64,000 nt of DNA, from positions 1 to 64,000 of the forward strand of contig MGUG01000027.1 of the NCBI GenBank assembly GCA_001799845.1, written 5' to 3'. The translations under genes were made by a program, and so were the position numbers. The notes under the pieces are model-generated. The model was given only the letters and a program-made list of their open reading frames with translations. It was not told the DNA's origin and searched no databases. This document shows, piece by piece, positions 32,960-40,963 of this stretch (positions within the stretch are counted from its first letter, which is position 1; each line of letters opens with the position of its first letter). Source of the stretch: Elusimicrobia bacterium GWC2_64_44. Its GTDB lineage: Bacteria > Elusimicrobiota > Elusimicrobia > Elusimicrobiales > UBA9959.

Positions 32960-34713
32960 CCACAGAGAACGACAGGCCCGCCTCGGTCAACCGCTTCGTG
33001 AAGAAGGGGCTGGGCGGCTTCTTCCGGCCTTTTCTTTCCGTGCCGGCGCTGGGGGCGCTCGCGCGCTTCTACCACCTTAAAGTGCAGCCGGCGGCGCGCG
33101 TCATCAAGCCGCTGTTCGGCGTTACCGTGATGGCGGGCCTCACCTACAAATGCCAGTGCCGCTGTACGCATTGCGGCACCACTCCCTACGGCGCGGCCGG
33201 CAGGCCGGAGCTGGGCGAGGACGAGACGCTGGCGCTCATCCGCCAGGCGGCCGCGCTGGGCGCCGGCGGCTTCTATTTCTTCGGCGGCGAGCCGCTGCTG
33301 GTGCCGTGGCTGCCGGGCCTGGTGCGCGAGGCGCGCCGCCTGGGGCTGGTGACCTCTCTCGACACCAACGGCTTGCTGCTCGACCGGCGCCTGGCCGGGG
33401 TTCTCCGGGACGCCGGGCTGGACCGCATCGGCGTAAGCCTGGACAGCGCCGACGCCGCAGAGCACGACCGCCTGCGCGGCCGCCCGGGCACCTTCCGCGC
33501 GGCCCTCGACGCCTTGCGCTTCTGCGCCGAGGCCGGCCTGGACGTCTCCCTGTCCACCTATGCCACCAAGGAAAGCCTCCGCGACGGCGGGCTGGACCGC
33601 CTCATAGCGCTGGCGCGCGGGCTGGGCGTAAAGACCCGCGTGCTGTCGTCGCTGCGCGCCGGCAAATGGCTGGAGCGCTCCGACGTGCCGTTCGGCCCGG
33701 AGGATATAGAGCTGCTGCGCTCGCGGCTGGCGCCCGACGTGTACTGGGAGTCCCTGCTGCTCACCTCGCCCAAGGCCAAGTTCGTCTGCGGCTGCTCCGC
33801 CCGCACCCATTTCTACGTCTCGCCCTACGGTGAGGTGCAACCCTGCTGCTATGTGCCGCTCGCCTTCGGCGACATTCGCACCGAGCCTCTGGAGAAGATA
33901 GTCCGCCGCATGTGGGGCTCGGCCATGTTCGGCGCCCTCGATTCCGCCACGGACTGCCCGATGAACTCCGAACGGTTCCGCGAAACCTTCGGCAAGGTGC
34001 TGTCGCGGCCGGGCCCCGGCCCGCACCCGGCCGAGTTGACTTCCTCGCCCAACGATCCGGCCGAGTGGGACGCCTGGGCCCCCGACTACGGCCGCGACGT
34101 GGACTGGGTGGAGGAGATCCACAACCACGACCTCAAAGAGCTCGCCGCGCCCGACGGGCGGCGGGTGCTGGACCTGGGCTGCGGCACGGGCCGCCGCGCC
34201 CGGGCGGTCTTCTCCGGCGCCGCCCGGCTGGCCGCCGTGGATTCCTCGCACGGCATGGCCGCGGTGGCGCGCGGGGTGCTCAAAGACCTGCCGCAGGCCG
34301 AGGTCCTGGAGCTCGACATCGAGGCCGACGAACTGCCGGCCGGGCCCTTCGACGCGGCGGTGGCCGTCTCTACAATGCACCATATCGGCGACGCCGAGGC
34401 CGCGCTGGCCAAGGTTAAAGAGCGGCTGGCGCCCGGCGGCGTGATCGTTATCGTGGACGCGCTGAAAGGCAACCCGCCGTTGACCGCGCTGGGCTACTAC
34501 CGCGAGATGCTGGCGCTGCATAACCCGCTGCGGCTGGCGCTGGGCTTCTTCCGGGCTTTCTTCCTGGATACCCGCGTGGCGCGGCACAAGGCGCGCGAGG
34601 TGCATTTGACCTACGAGGAGTTCCGCCGCCGCTACGCGGCCGCCCTGCCGGGCGCGCGGACCGAAGTACGCCACGGCATTTTCGGCTACCTGGTCTGGAA
34701 GAAGCCGGCTTAG
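32956..34713 (+). CDS. Radical SAM (CQCxCxxC subgroup) - methyltransferase fusion
   Basis: 585 residues. Residues 1-345 are radical SAM: LTYKCQCRCTHCGTT (Cys66/70/73 plus Cys68), YFFGGEPLLVPWLP, SLDTNGLLLDRRLAG, and the CGCSARTHFYVSPYGEVQPC/TDCPMNSERF tail. Residues about 360-585 are a class I methyltransferase: EWDAWAPDYGRDVDWVEEI, VLDLGCGTGRRARAVF (SAM loop), AVSTMHHIGDAEAAL and LAPGGVIVIVDAL. The join follows a Pro-rich linker (RPGPGPHPAEL) and the frame is continuous. The radical SAM half is colinear with the genes at 24091 and 25155. The two activities may work on the same substrate in sequence. Confidence 0.85.
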   Translation: MTTENDRPASVNRFVKKGLGGFFRPFLSVPALGALARFYHLKVQPAARVIKPLFGVTVMAGLTYKCQCRCTHCGTTPYGAAGRPELGEDETLALIRQAAALGAGGFYFFGGEPLLVPWLPGLVREARRLGLVTSLDTNGLLLDRRLAGVLRDAGLDRIGVSLDSADAAEHDRLRGRPGTFRAALDALRFCAEAGLDVSLSTYATKESLRDGGLDRLIALARGLGVKTRVLSSLRAGKWLERSDVPFGPEDIELLRSRLAPDVYWESLLLTSPKAKFVCGCSARTHFYVSPYGEVQPCCYVPLAFGDIRTEPLEKIVRRMWGSAMFGALDSATDCPMNSERFRETFGKVLSRPGPGPHPAELTSSPNDPAEWDAWAPDYGRDVDWVEEIHNHDLKELAAPDGRRVLDLGCGTGRRARAVFSGAARLAAVDSSHGMAAVARGVLKDLPQAEVLELDIEADELPAGPFDAAVAVSTMHHIGDAEAALAKVKERLAPGGVIVIVDALKGNPPLTALGYYREMLALHNPLRLALGFFRAFFLDTRVARHKAREVHLTYEEFRRRYAAALPGARTEVRHGIFGYLVWKKPA

Positions 34714-34724
34714 CCCGGGAACTT

Positions 34725-35876
34725 ATGGCGACAACCGCTACCGTCAGAAGCAGGGTTTTGCGGATCCCCGGAGGGACTTCCGAGTATTTCATTTCCGTGA
34801 CGCCGGCTCCTTCCGGCGGCTTCACCGCCCAGGCCAGGGCCGCGGCCGCGGCGTACGCGGAGGCGGCGCGTGAGTTGGGGCTGGCCCCGGACAGCGCGAT
34901 CTTCCGCCGGATCTTTTTGAAAGGCCCGGCGGCGCGCCTGAAGGCGCTGGGGGCGGTGCCGTTCTCGCTCGGGCCGGGTGAGGGCCCGGTGGCGCTCTCC
35001 GTGGTGCGCCAGCCGCCGCTGCCCGGCGGCGAGCTGACCCTGTTGGCTTATCACGCGCAGGGGCCGCGGCCGCTGCGCAAACGCAGACTCGCTCCGGGGC
35101 ACCTGAGCGTGAGCGCCGGCGGTTTGCGGCAGGTCTGGAGTGCCGGGCTCAACGGCCGCCCCGGCCTTACGGCCGCGGAGCAGACAAAGGAAATATTCTC
35201 GGACCTCGCCGGCGCGCTGCGGCGCGCTGGCGGCACGCTGGCCGGCGGCTGCGTGCGCACCTGGCTGTTCATGGGCGACATCGCCTCCGCTTACCCCGGC
35301 ATGGTGGCGGCCCGCAGCGAATTTTTTAAACGGCACGGCCTGACGCGGGCCACGCATTTCATCTCCAGCACCGGCATAGAGGGCGCGACCGGCGGGGCGG
35401 GCTGCCAGGTGGGGCTCGACGCCTATTCGGTGCCCGGGCTCAGGCCCGGCCAGGTCTCTTACCTCAACGACTTTTCCCGGCTTTGCCGCGCGGCGGATTA
35501 TGACGTCACCTTCGAGCGCGGTACCCGCGTGCGCTACGCCGACCGCTCGCATTATTTCATTTCCGGCACGGCCAGCATCGACAAGGCCGGCGGCATCCTC
35601 TACCCGGGGGACGCGCTGCGGCAGCTTAAGCGGACCATGGGCAATATCGGCGCGCTGCTGCGCTCCGGAGGGGCGGGGCCGCGGGACCTGATGTATTTGG
35701 TGGTTTACCTGCGCAACCCCTCGGATCACCGGCGGGTGGCCGCTTATCTCGAAGATAACTTCGGGGGTCTGCCCCTGGCGGTGGTGCGCGGGGCCGTGTG
35801 CCGCCCCGGCTGGCTGGTGGAGGTGGAAGGCGTGGCGGCGGCCCCGGGTAAGACGGCTGGTCTGCCCCGCTTCTGA
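34725..35876 (+). CDS. Chorismatase-like enzyme (FkbO/Hyg5/XanB2 type, RidA fold)
   Basis: 383 residues, far longer than plain RidA (about 130). CVRTWLFMGDIASAYPGMV and THFISSTGIEGATGG match the chorismatase active-site half. FERGTRVRYADRSHYFISGT, then ASIDKAGGILYPGD and GAVCRPGWLVEVEG complete the C-terminal half. Known members hydrolyse chorismate to dihydroxycyclohexadienoate or to 3-hydroxybenzoate; the residues that decide between these cannot be judged safely here. It is the last gene of the plus operon, 11 bp after the fusion gene. An aromatic acid starter for the product of this cluster is a reasonable inference, matching the PaaK-like ligase upstream. Confidence 0.8.
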   Translation: MATTATVRSRVLRIPGGTSEYFISVTPAPSGGFTAQARAAAAAYAEAARELGLAPDSAIFRRIFLKGPAARLKALGAVPFSLGPGEGPVALSVVRQPPLPGGELTLLAYHAQGPRPLRKRRLAPGHLSVSAGGLRQVWSAGLNGRPGLTAAEQTKEIFSDLAGALRRAGGTLAGGCVRTWLFMGDIASAYPGMVAARSEFFKRHGLTRATHFISSTGIEGATGGAGCQVGLDAYSVPGLRPGQVSYLNDFSRLCRAADYDVTFERGTRVRYADRSHYFISGTASIDKAGGILYPGDALRQLKRTMGNIGALLRSGGAGPRDLMYLVVYLRNPSDHRRVAAYLEDNFGGLPLAVVRGAVCRPGWLVEVEGVAAAPGKTAGLPRF

Positions 35877-35877
35877 C

Positions 35878-37458
35878 CTAGTGCGGCTCGCCCACGCTGG
35901 GCGGCGGCAGGCGCGGCAGCAATTCCTGCAGCTCGCCCGGCTTGATGTTGAAGAATTCGGGCAGGTTCAGCGACAGTCCCTGTCTATCCCTTAATTGCGT
36001 GAGCACTACCGGCGGAGAATTCTCTCCGGTCTCGCTGATATGCGTCAGCACGATGTCAGTGGCGCTGTCGGCGTGCGACTTGGAGGCGTAGGCCAGCCAG
36101 CGCCCGTTGGGCGACCAGCTGTGCCACGAATCGGCCCTGGGACCGTTGCAGGTGAGCTTGCGGGCCTCGCCGCCGCCGGCCGGCATGATGTAGAGGTCGC
36201 TGTCCTCGCGCACCAGCATGGACCCGTTGGCGCTCCTGTTGAAGACCACCCATTTTCCGTCGGGCGACACCCGCGGAAAAAAATTGCTGTAGCCGTTGTC
36301 GTGCGCGCCGCGCAGCGGCTCCAGGCGGCCGCCCTTGCCGCCGTTGAACGGGATGCGGTAGAGGCTGTAGCGGAAGGGATAGACCTTGTCCAGCTCGCGC
36401 CAGCCCAGTTTCCGCCAGTCTTCCTTGTAGGTCCCGGCGAGCTTCTGCCGGCCCATCTCCAGCAGGGGCTCCGGTATGGGGCCGCCGAAGAGGTAGACGT
36501 ACTTGCCGTCCGGGCTCCAGGAGGCGGGTGTATAGAGGAACTTCTCGTCGTCCGCGCCGGGCAGCACGCGGAGCGCCGGGTCGGAGACGGTGCGGTACAT
36601 CGTCACGCCGAGGATGGGGAAGGTGTACTGGCGCATATCGGTGCAGCGCATGTGCAGGAGCGTCAGGCCCTTGCCGCTGGTGACTATGGTACGGCCGTCG
36701 GGTGAGATGGCTGAGCCGTTGGCCTGCAGCAGCGAGCGCTGCGCGCCGGGCTTGTAGCCGTTCCAGTTGAAGGTCATCTCCGGGGTGATCGCCACGCTGC
36801 GGCCCGGGTTCCTGAAGAAGAAGTAGCTGGACTTGTCCACCTCGTCGGTGTTGTAGTCGAAGCCGATGGTGCGGCCGTCGAGCGAGGCGACGTGGCAGTT
36901 GAAGCAGGTATCCTGGCCGCTCATCGCGGTGACGGGCGGCTCGTAGGAGGACAGCCACGCCAGGCGCCACTTGATGCGTTTGTAATCGCTCTCGGCGGGG
37001 AAGGTCATGCCGGAGGGCACGGCGCGGTAGAACAGCGGCGCGCCGGCCGGGTCGGCCGAGACGCTGAACCCTACTCGGGCAGCCCCGGCGGCGGCGCCGC
37101 CCTTCGGGGCCACCTCGAAAACGGCCGCCTTGCCCGCGGCCAGGCGGCGGATCTCCGCCCACTGGGCTTCCGACGGGGCCCAGGCGGTGTCCCGGCAGAC
37201 CGCCGAAACCGTGCGCGTGGAGGCGCTGAAAGAGATCTTCACTGTCCACTCCCCGCTCTCGGGCTGGGCTCCCCTCCAGCGGAATTCCGGTGAGCGCATG
37301 TCGGCCGGGAACAGGGAGCCCTCGTAGGGATAGACCATGGCCGCGGGGCCGGCGGCCTGCGCCGGCGCGAGCGACAGCCAGGCCGGCTTGGCGTTGAACA
37401 GGAATAGCGCGCCCGCGATCAAAAGGGCTCCCGCGGCGAGTAAAATTTTCTCTTTCAT
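35878..37458 (-). CDS. TolB-like beta-propeller protein with one CxxCH haem motif
   Basis: 526 residues. An N-terminal hydrophobic segment (about 5-21) is a membrane anchor or signal. The body has WD40/TolB-like repeats: AISPDGRTIVTSG, SWSPDGKYVYLFG, RVSPDGKWVVFNRS, SWSPNGRWLAYAS. GQDTCFNCHVASLDG contains a c-type haem-binding site at 185-189, unusual for a TolB-like propeller. It lies in the periplasm if the signal works. Its stop is one base from the convergent chorismatase-like gene. A -10 (extended, TGT-TAAGAT) ends seven bases before the ATG. Function unknown; a sensor or electron-linked binding protein is possible. Confidence 0.75.
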   Translation of the reverse strand: MKEKILLAAGALLIAGALFLFNAKPAWLSLAPAQAAGPAAMVYPYEGSLFPADMRSPEFRWRGAQPESGEWTVKISFSASTRTVSAVCRDTAWAPSEAQWAEIRRLAAGKAAVFEVAPKGGAAAGAARVGFSVSADPAGAPLFYRAVPSGMTFPAESDYKRIKWRLAWLSSYEPPVTAMSGQDTCFNCHVASLDGRTIGFDYNTDEVDKSSYFFFRNPGRSVAITPEMTFNWNGYKPGAQRSLLQANGSAISPDGRTIVTSGKGLTLLHMRCTDMRQYTFPILGVTMYRTVSDPALRVLPGADDEKFLYTPASWSPDGKYVYLFGGPIPEPLLEMGRQKLAGTYKEDWRKLGWRELDKVYPFRYSLYRIPFNGGKGGRLEPLRGAHDNGYSNFFPRVSPDGKWVVFNRSANGSMLVREDSDLYIMPAGGGEARKLTCNGPRADSWHSWSPNGRWLAYASKSHADSATDIVLTHISETGENSPPVVLTQLRDRQGLSLNLPEFFNIKPGELQELLPRLPPPSVGEPH

Positions 37459-37465
37459 AGGTTTA

Positions 37466-37474
37466 ATCTTAACA
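37466..37474 (-). promoter_or_regulatory. Extended -10 before the TolB-like gene
   Basis: On the minus strand TGT-TAAGAT ends seven bases before ATG 37458, with no Shine-Dalgarno between, giving an almost leaderless transcript. Confidence 0.5.
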
Positions 37475-37499
37475 AAATATTTCCCGGCGCCCGCGCCGG
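37475..37499 (-). terminator. Possible terminator after the FemAB-like gene
   Basis: On the minus strand, just past the stop at 37505, CCGGCG-CGGG-CGCCGG is followed by GAAATATTTTG. The stem is short, and the U-rich tail also overlaps the next promoter, so this is tentative. Confidence 0.35.
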
Positions 37500-37504
37500 C
37501 GCGG

Positions 37505-38548
37505 CTATTTCCCGGCGTGCCGGCGGATGACTGGGCCCACGGCTTTCAGCAGCGCCAGCGGCGCGCGCCGCAGCAGCAGGCGGGGCAGGGCGAAGCGCGC
37601 CTGCTCCGGGTCCAGCCGCAGGCTCTTGCCCTTTTTATAGACCCGGTAAAAATACTTGATGGGCAGCTCCGCGCCGCCCCATTTCTTTTTATGCTCGTGC
37701 ACGCCGGAGCCGGCCCGCGTGCGCATGAAGTCGTAGGCGCGCAGGCCCTCGCCGCAGGCCAGGCGTATCGTTTCGTCGAACAGCCGTATCTTGGGGAACC
37801 AGGTCTCGTATTCGGGGAGGCCGGCGTTGACGTCGGCGTAGAAGGTCCCGTCCCAGACCAGCGCGAACAGGAAGGCGGCGGCCCTGCCCCTGACGGAGGC
37901 GGTATAGAGACGGCCAAGGCCCGCGCTCAGCAGGGCCTCGAAATGAGCCGCCGGCAGCGGCGGCGAGCCGAAGCGGCGCAGCTGGCGCAGGTAAATGGGA
38001 TAGACGGCGGCGAAGGCCGCCGGGTCCCGGCTTTCCGCCACCGCCACGCCCTTGCCGGCTTTGCGCAGGTTCTTGATGAGGTTGCTGTGGAAATTGCCGC
38101 GCAGCTCTTCGTAGGGGCGGGAGGTGTCGAGGACCAGGCGCAGGTAGGGGGCGGCGGAAACGAAGAGGGGGTCCTCTTGCGGGAACAGCGCGTCCGCGCC
38201 GCGCAGCTCGGCGTAGTCGGCGGCGGTTTCGGCCGCCAGCGCGTCCAGCGTGCCGGCGACGGCGGCCCTGAGGGCGGCGGTTTCGGTAGGGGAAAGAGCG
38301 GCGCCAGGGCGCAGCCGCAGGCCCGGCTCGTCGGAAAAGGGCAGGGAGATCAGGCGGGTGCCGAAGACGGCCGAGCGCACTACGGCGCAGCTGAAGCCGC
38401 CGAGGGTTTCGGAGCCGCGCATTATACGGAACTCGCGCAGGTCGTAGCCGTACAGTCCGCGGCAGAGCGCGGCCCAGGCCGGCGAGGCCGGGTAGGCGCC
38501 GCCGGGCGGCGGGGTTTCCGCCGGCGAGAGGGGCTCCAGCCGGATCAC
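37505..38548 (-). CDS. FemAB-like GNAT-fold acyltransferase
   Basis: 347 residues with two acetyltransferase-like halves. The first has DLREFRIMRGSETLGGF; the second has SNLIKNLRKAGKGVAVA, the typical FemAB/peptidyltransferase stretch. GRAAAFLFALVWDGTFYADVNA and AYDFMRTRAGSGVHEHKKKWG follow, as in FemAB relatives linked to exopolysaccharide operons. It would transfer an acyl or aminoacyl group to a cell-wall or surface-polymer precursor. The start is a GTG whose last bases form the previous stop (GTGA). It ends the minus-strand operon that begins near 43470. Confidence 0.75.
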   Translation of the reverse strand: MIRLEPLSPAETPPPGGAYPASPAWAALCRGLYGYDLREFRIMRGSETLGGFSCAVVRSAVFGTRLISLPFSDEPGLRLRPGAALSPTETAALRAAVAGTLDALAAETAADYAELRGADALFPQEDPLFVSAAPYLRLVLDTSRPYEELRGNFHSNLIKNLRKAGKGVAVAESRDPAAFAAVYPIYLRQLRRFGSPPLPAAHFEALLSAGLGRLYTASVRGRAAAFLFALVWDGTFYADVNAGLPEYETWFPKIRLFDETIRLACGEGLRAYDFMRTRAGSGVHEHKKKWGGAELPIKYFYRVYKKGKSLRLDPEQARFALPRLLLRRAPLALLKAVGPVIRRHAGK

Positions 38549-39531
38549 AGTTTCTCCCCCAGGGAAGCGGCGAGGCCGTCCAGGGTGGAGACGGCCGGCT
38601 TCCAGCCCAGGGCCCGCAGCCCCTCGCAGCTGTGCGACCAGGAAGAGCAGGCTTCTTTGAACCGGGCGGGGTCCGCGCCCATCACGCCGGGCAGGTACAG
38701 CCCCGCCAGCCCGAGCGCGGCGTCGAGCACGGCGGAGACGGCCCGCAGCGCGGGGACGGGCAGGCTGACCAGGCGCGGCCGGCGGCCCAGGGCCGCGGCG
38801 AGGGTCAGCAGCAGGTCCCGCATGGAGAGGGAGCCTTCGCTGACGTTCAGGGCGGCTCCGGAAGGCGCCTTGCCGGCCGCCAGCAGCGCCCCGTCGAGGA
38901 AATTTTCCACGTAGCAGATGGAGAAAATGTTGGCGGCGTCGCCGGGCACCAGCACCTTGTTCCTGGCCGCCGCGTCGAACAAAGGCTCCCAGGCTTTGGC
39001 GCCGGGGCCGTAGACCATGCACGGGCGCAGCACCAAATGGTCCAGGCCCGCGCGCGCGGCCTCGGCCTTGAAGAGCCGCTCTCCGGCCAGTTTGGACTTG
39101 CCGTACCAGGTCAGCGGCGCCGGGGGCGCATCGTCGCGCAGGTTCTCGCCCGGCCCCAGCGCGGCGATGCTGCTGAAGTGTATGAAGCGCTTTACCCCCG
39201 CGCGCGCGGCCGCGGCCGCGAGGCGCGCCGGGAGGTCCTCGTTGACGGCCTTGAAGCGGGCGAGTAGCGCGCGGCGGCGGACCAGGAGGCCAGTGGGCCG
39301 TACCAGCGCGGCCAGATGCCAGACGCGGGCCGCGCCGGAGAGCGCCGCCTCGCCGACTGCGGGCTCCAGCAGGTCGCCCCGGAAAATTTCCACGCCGGGC
39401 AGCTCCAGCCGCGAGGCGTCGGCGCCGGGCCGTACCAGGCAGCGCACGGGCAGGCCGGCCGCGGTCAGGCGCTTTACCAGCGCCTGGCCCAGGAAGCCGG
39501 CGGCCCCGGTCACGAGTTGCAGTTCAGCCAT
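38545..39531 (-). CDS. NAD-dependent epimerase/dehydratase
   Basis: 328 residues, extended SDR. LVTGAAGFLGQALVKRLTAA binds NAD; VWHLAALVRPTG and the catalytic Tyr-x3-Lys in LTWYGKSKLAGERL follow, then LRPCMVYGPGAKAW. It resembles the epimerase at 14370 in order and wording but is clearly diverged (YGKSK against YGWSK). The ATG lies within the last 8 bp of the preceding B12 radical SAM gene. Likely a sugar or polyketide-like alcohol oxidoreductase. Confidence 0.8.
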   Translation of the reverse strand: MAELQLVTGAAGFLGQALVKRLTAAGLPVRCLVRPGADASRLELPGVEIFRGDLLEPAVGEAALSGAARVWHLAALVRPTGLLVRRRALLARFKAVNEDLPARLAAAAARAGVKRFIHFSSIAALGPGENLRDDAPPAPLTWYGKSKLAGERLFKAEAARAGLDHLVLRPCMVYGPGAKAWEPLFDAAARNKVLVPGDAANIFSICYVENFLDGALLAAGKAPSGAALNVSEGSLSMRDLLLTLAAALGRRPRLVSLPVPALRAVSAVLDAALGLAGLYLPGVMGADPARFKEACSSWSHSCEGLRALGWKPAVSTLDGLAASLGEKL

Positions 39532-40963
39532 GGCCTTTCAGTTTAGCAAAGATAAAATGCTTGTACAGGCGCAGAAAGCGGCCCGTGTGGAAGTCCCGGC
39601 GCGGCCGGCTCAGCAGGCGGGACAGCGCCCGCAGGCCCAGGCCGCCGGCCAGGCGGAAGAGCCCGGGGCGCGCGGCGGCGAACCGGCGCAGCGGGGCGGG
39701 CAGGCGCGGCAGCAGCGTCAGCAGGGAGAACCAGGCGCGCTGCCTGCCGGGCGGCAGCGGCGAGTGGCCTGAAGGCCGCATCAGCCCTCCGGGCGCGTCG
39801 GCCCGGCCGGCGCAGCGGGCGGCCAGCGGGGTGCCGGGATAGAGCCGCAGGAAAAAGACTTCGTTGTGGTCCGGGGTGTGCTCCGCGTAGAACGCGGCCA
39901 GCGCGGCCAGCTCGCCCTCGCTCTCGTCGGGCAGGTCCAGGATATTGTCGCATGTGACGTAGATCCCTGCCGCCCGCAGGGCCTTTATGGCGGCGGCTAT
40001 GTCGGCGTTGGCGGCGCGCCGGCCCAGCAGTTCAGCGCGCTTGTCCTCGTCGAAACGCTGCACGCCGAGCTGCACCTTGAAGCAGCCGGCGGCGGCCAGC
40101 GCGGGCGCGAGGGCGGCCAGGCGGGCGTCGGGGAAGACGAAGCAGGAAAAAGGCAGGCCGACGCGGGCTTTGTACAGCGGCAGGAACTTTTCCAGCCACC
40201 CGTAGTCGGAGTTGAAGACCTCGTCGGTGAAGTGCACGAAGCCGGGCGCGGCCGCCAGGCCCTCCAGCTCACCCAGCACGTTCTCGGCGCCGCGGCGGCG
40301 CAGGCAGGGCACGCCGGAGGCGCGGTAAAGCTCGCGGTACACGCTGTTGCAGCAGTAGGCGCAACTGTGCGGGCAGCCGCGGGAAGAGGACAGGAGGTAG
40401 CCGTCCGAGAAGACCGGCGCGGCCGCGGAAAAAAGCTCTTTGTCCGGGAGGGGCAGCGCGTCCAGGTCAGCCGGGGGGGCTGGCGGCGGGCCTTTGACCA
40501 CGGTCCCGCCCTTCTTGCCCCAGATGCCGGCCGGCAGCGGGCCGCCAGCGGTCAGGTGGGCGGCCAGCGCCGGCAGCGCCAGGTCGCCCTCGCCCAGGCA
40601 GACGAAATCCGCGGCTTGGTCGGCCAGCACCTCGTCGGGGACGCTGGAGGGATGGATGCCGCCGAAAACGGTCCTCGCGCCGGTGCGGGCTTTAAGTTCG
40701 GCGGCCAGCGCCCTCGCCCAGGGCCAGGTGTCGGTGAAGACCGAGAAAGCGAGCAGGTCCGGCCTGAAAGCCTCCGCCTGGCGCAGCACGCGGCCGCGGA
40801 AGCTGAACAGGGAGGACAGCGCGGGCGAGCGCCAGAAGCCCGCCTCGTCGAAGAGACAGGGGTCTATGACGAGCGCGGTCTCGTGCCCGGCCCGCTTCAG
40901 CGCGGCCGAGAGATACTCGATGCCCAGGCTCTCGTAGCCGTTATGGACGAACAATATCCTCAC
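39524..40963 (-). CDS. B12-binding domain radical SAM protein (paralogue 5)
   Basis: 479 residues. The B12-like domain opens MRILFVHNGYESLGIEYLSA and has VFGGIHPSSVPDEVLA and VCLGEGDLAL. SRGCPHSCAYCCNSVYR gives Cys197/201/204 with an extra adjacent Cys. VQLGVQRFDEDKRAELLGR and DNILDLPDESEGE replace the usual GLPGE. The opening SLGIEYLSAALKRAGHETALV is close to the N-terminal half of the fusion at 27490, so these two share an origin. A basic, Ala/Leu-rich tail (from about 405) is also seen in that fusion's linker. ATG in an overlap with the flavoprotein stop. Confidence 0.85.
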   Translation of the reverse strand: MRILFVHNGYESLGIEYLSAALKRAGHETALVIDPCLFDEAGFWRSPALSSLFSFRGRVLRQAEAFRPDLLAFSVFTDTWPWARALAAELKARTGARTVFGGIHPSSVPDEVLADQAADFVCLGEGDLALPALAAHLTAGGPLPAGIWGKKGGTVVKGPPPAPPADLDALPLPDKELFSAAAPVFSDGYLLSSSRGCPHSCAYCCNSVYRELYRASGVPCLRRRGAENVLGELEGLAAAPGFVHFTDEVFNSDYGWLEKFLPLYKARVGLPFSCFVFPDARLAALAPALAAAGCFKVQLGVQRFDEDKRAELLGRRAANADIAAAIKALRAAGIYVTCDNILDLPDESEGELAALAAFYAEHTPDHNEVFFLRLYPGTPLAARCAGRADAPGGLMRPSGHSPLPPGRQRAWFSLLTLLPRLPAPLRRFAAARPGLFRLAGGLGLRALSRLLSRPRRDFHTGRFLRLYKHFIFAKLKGHG

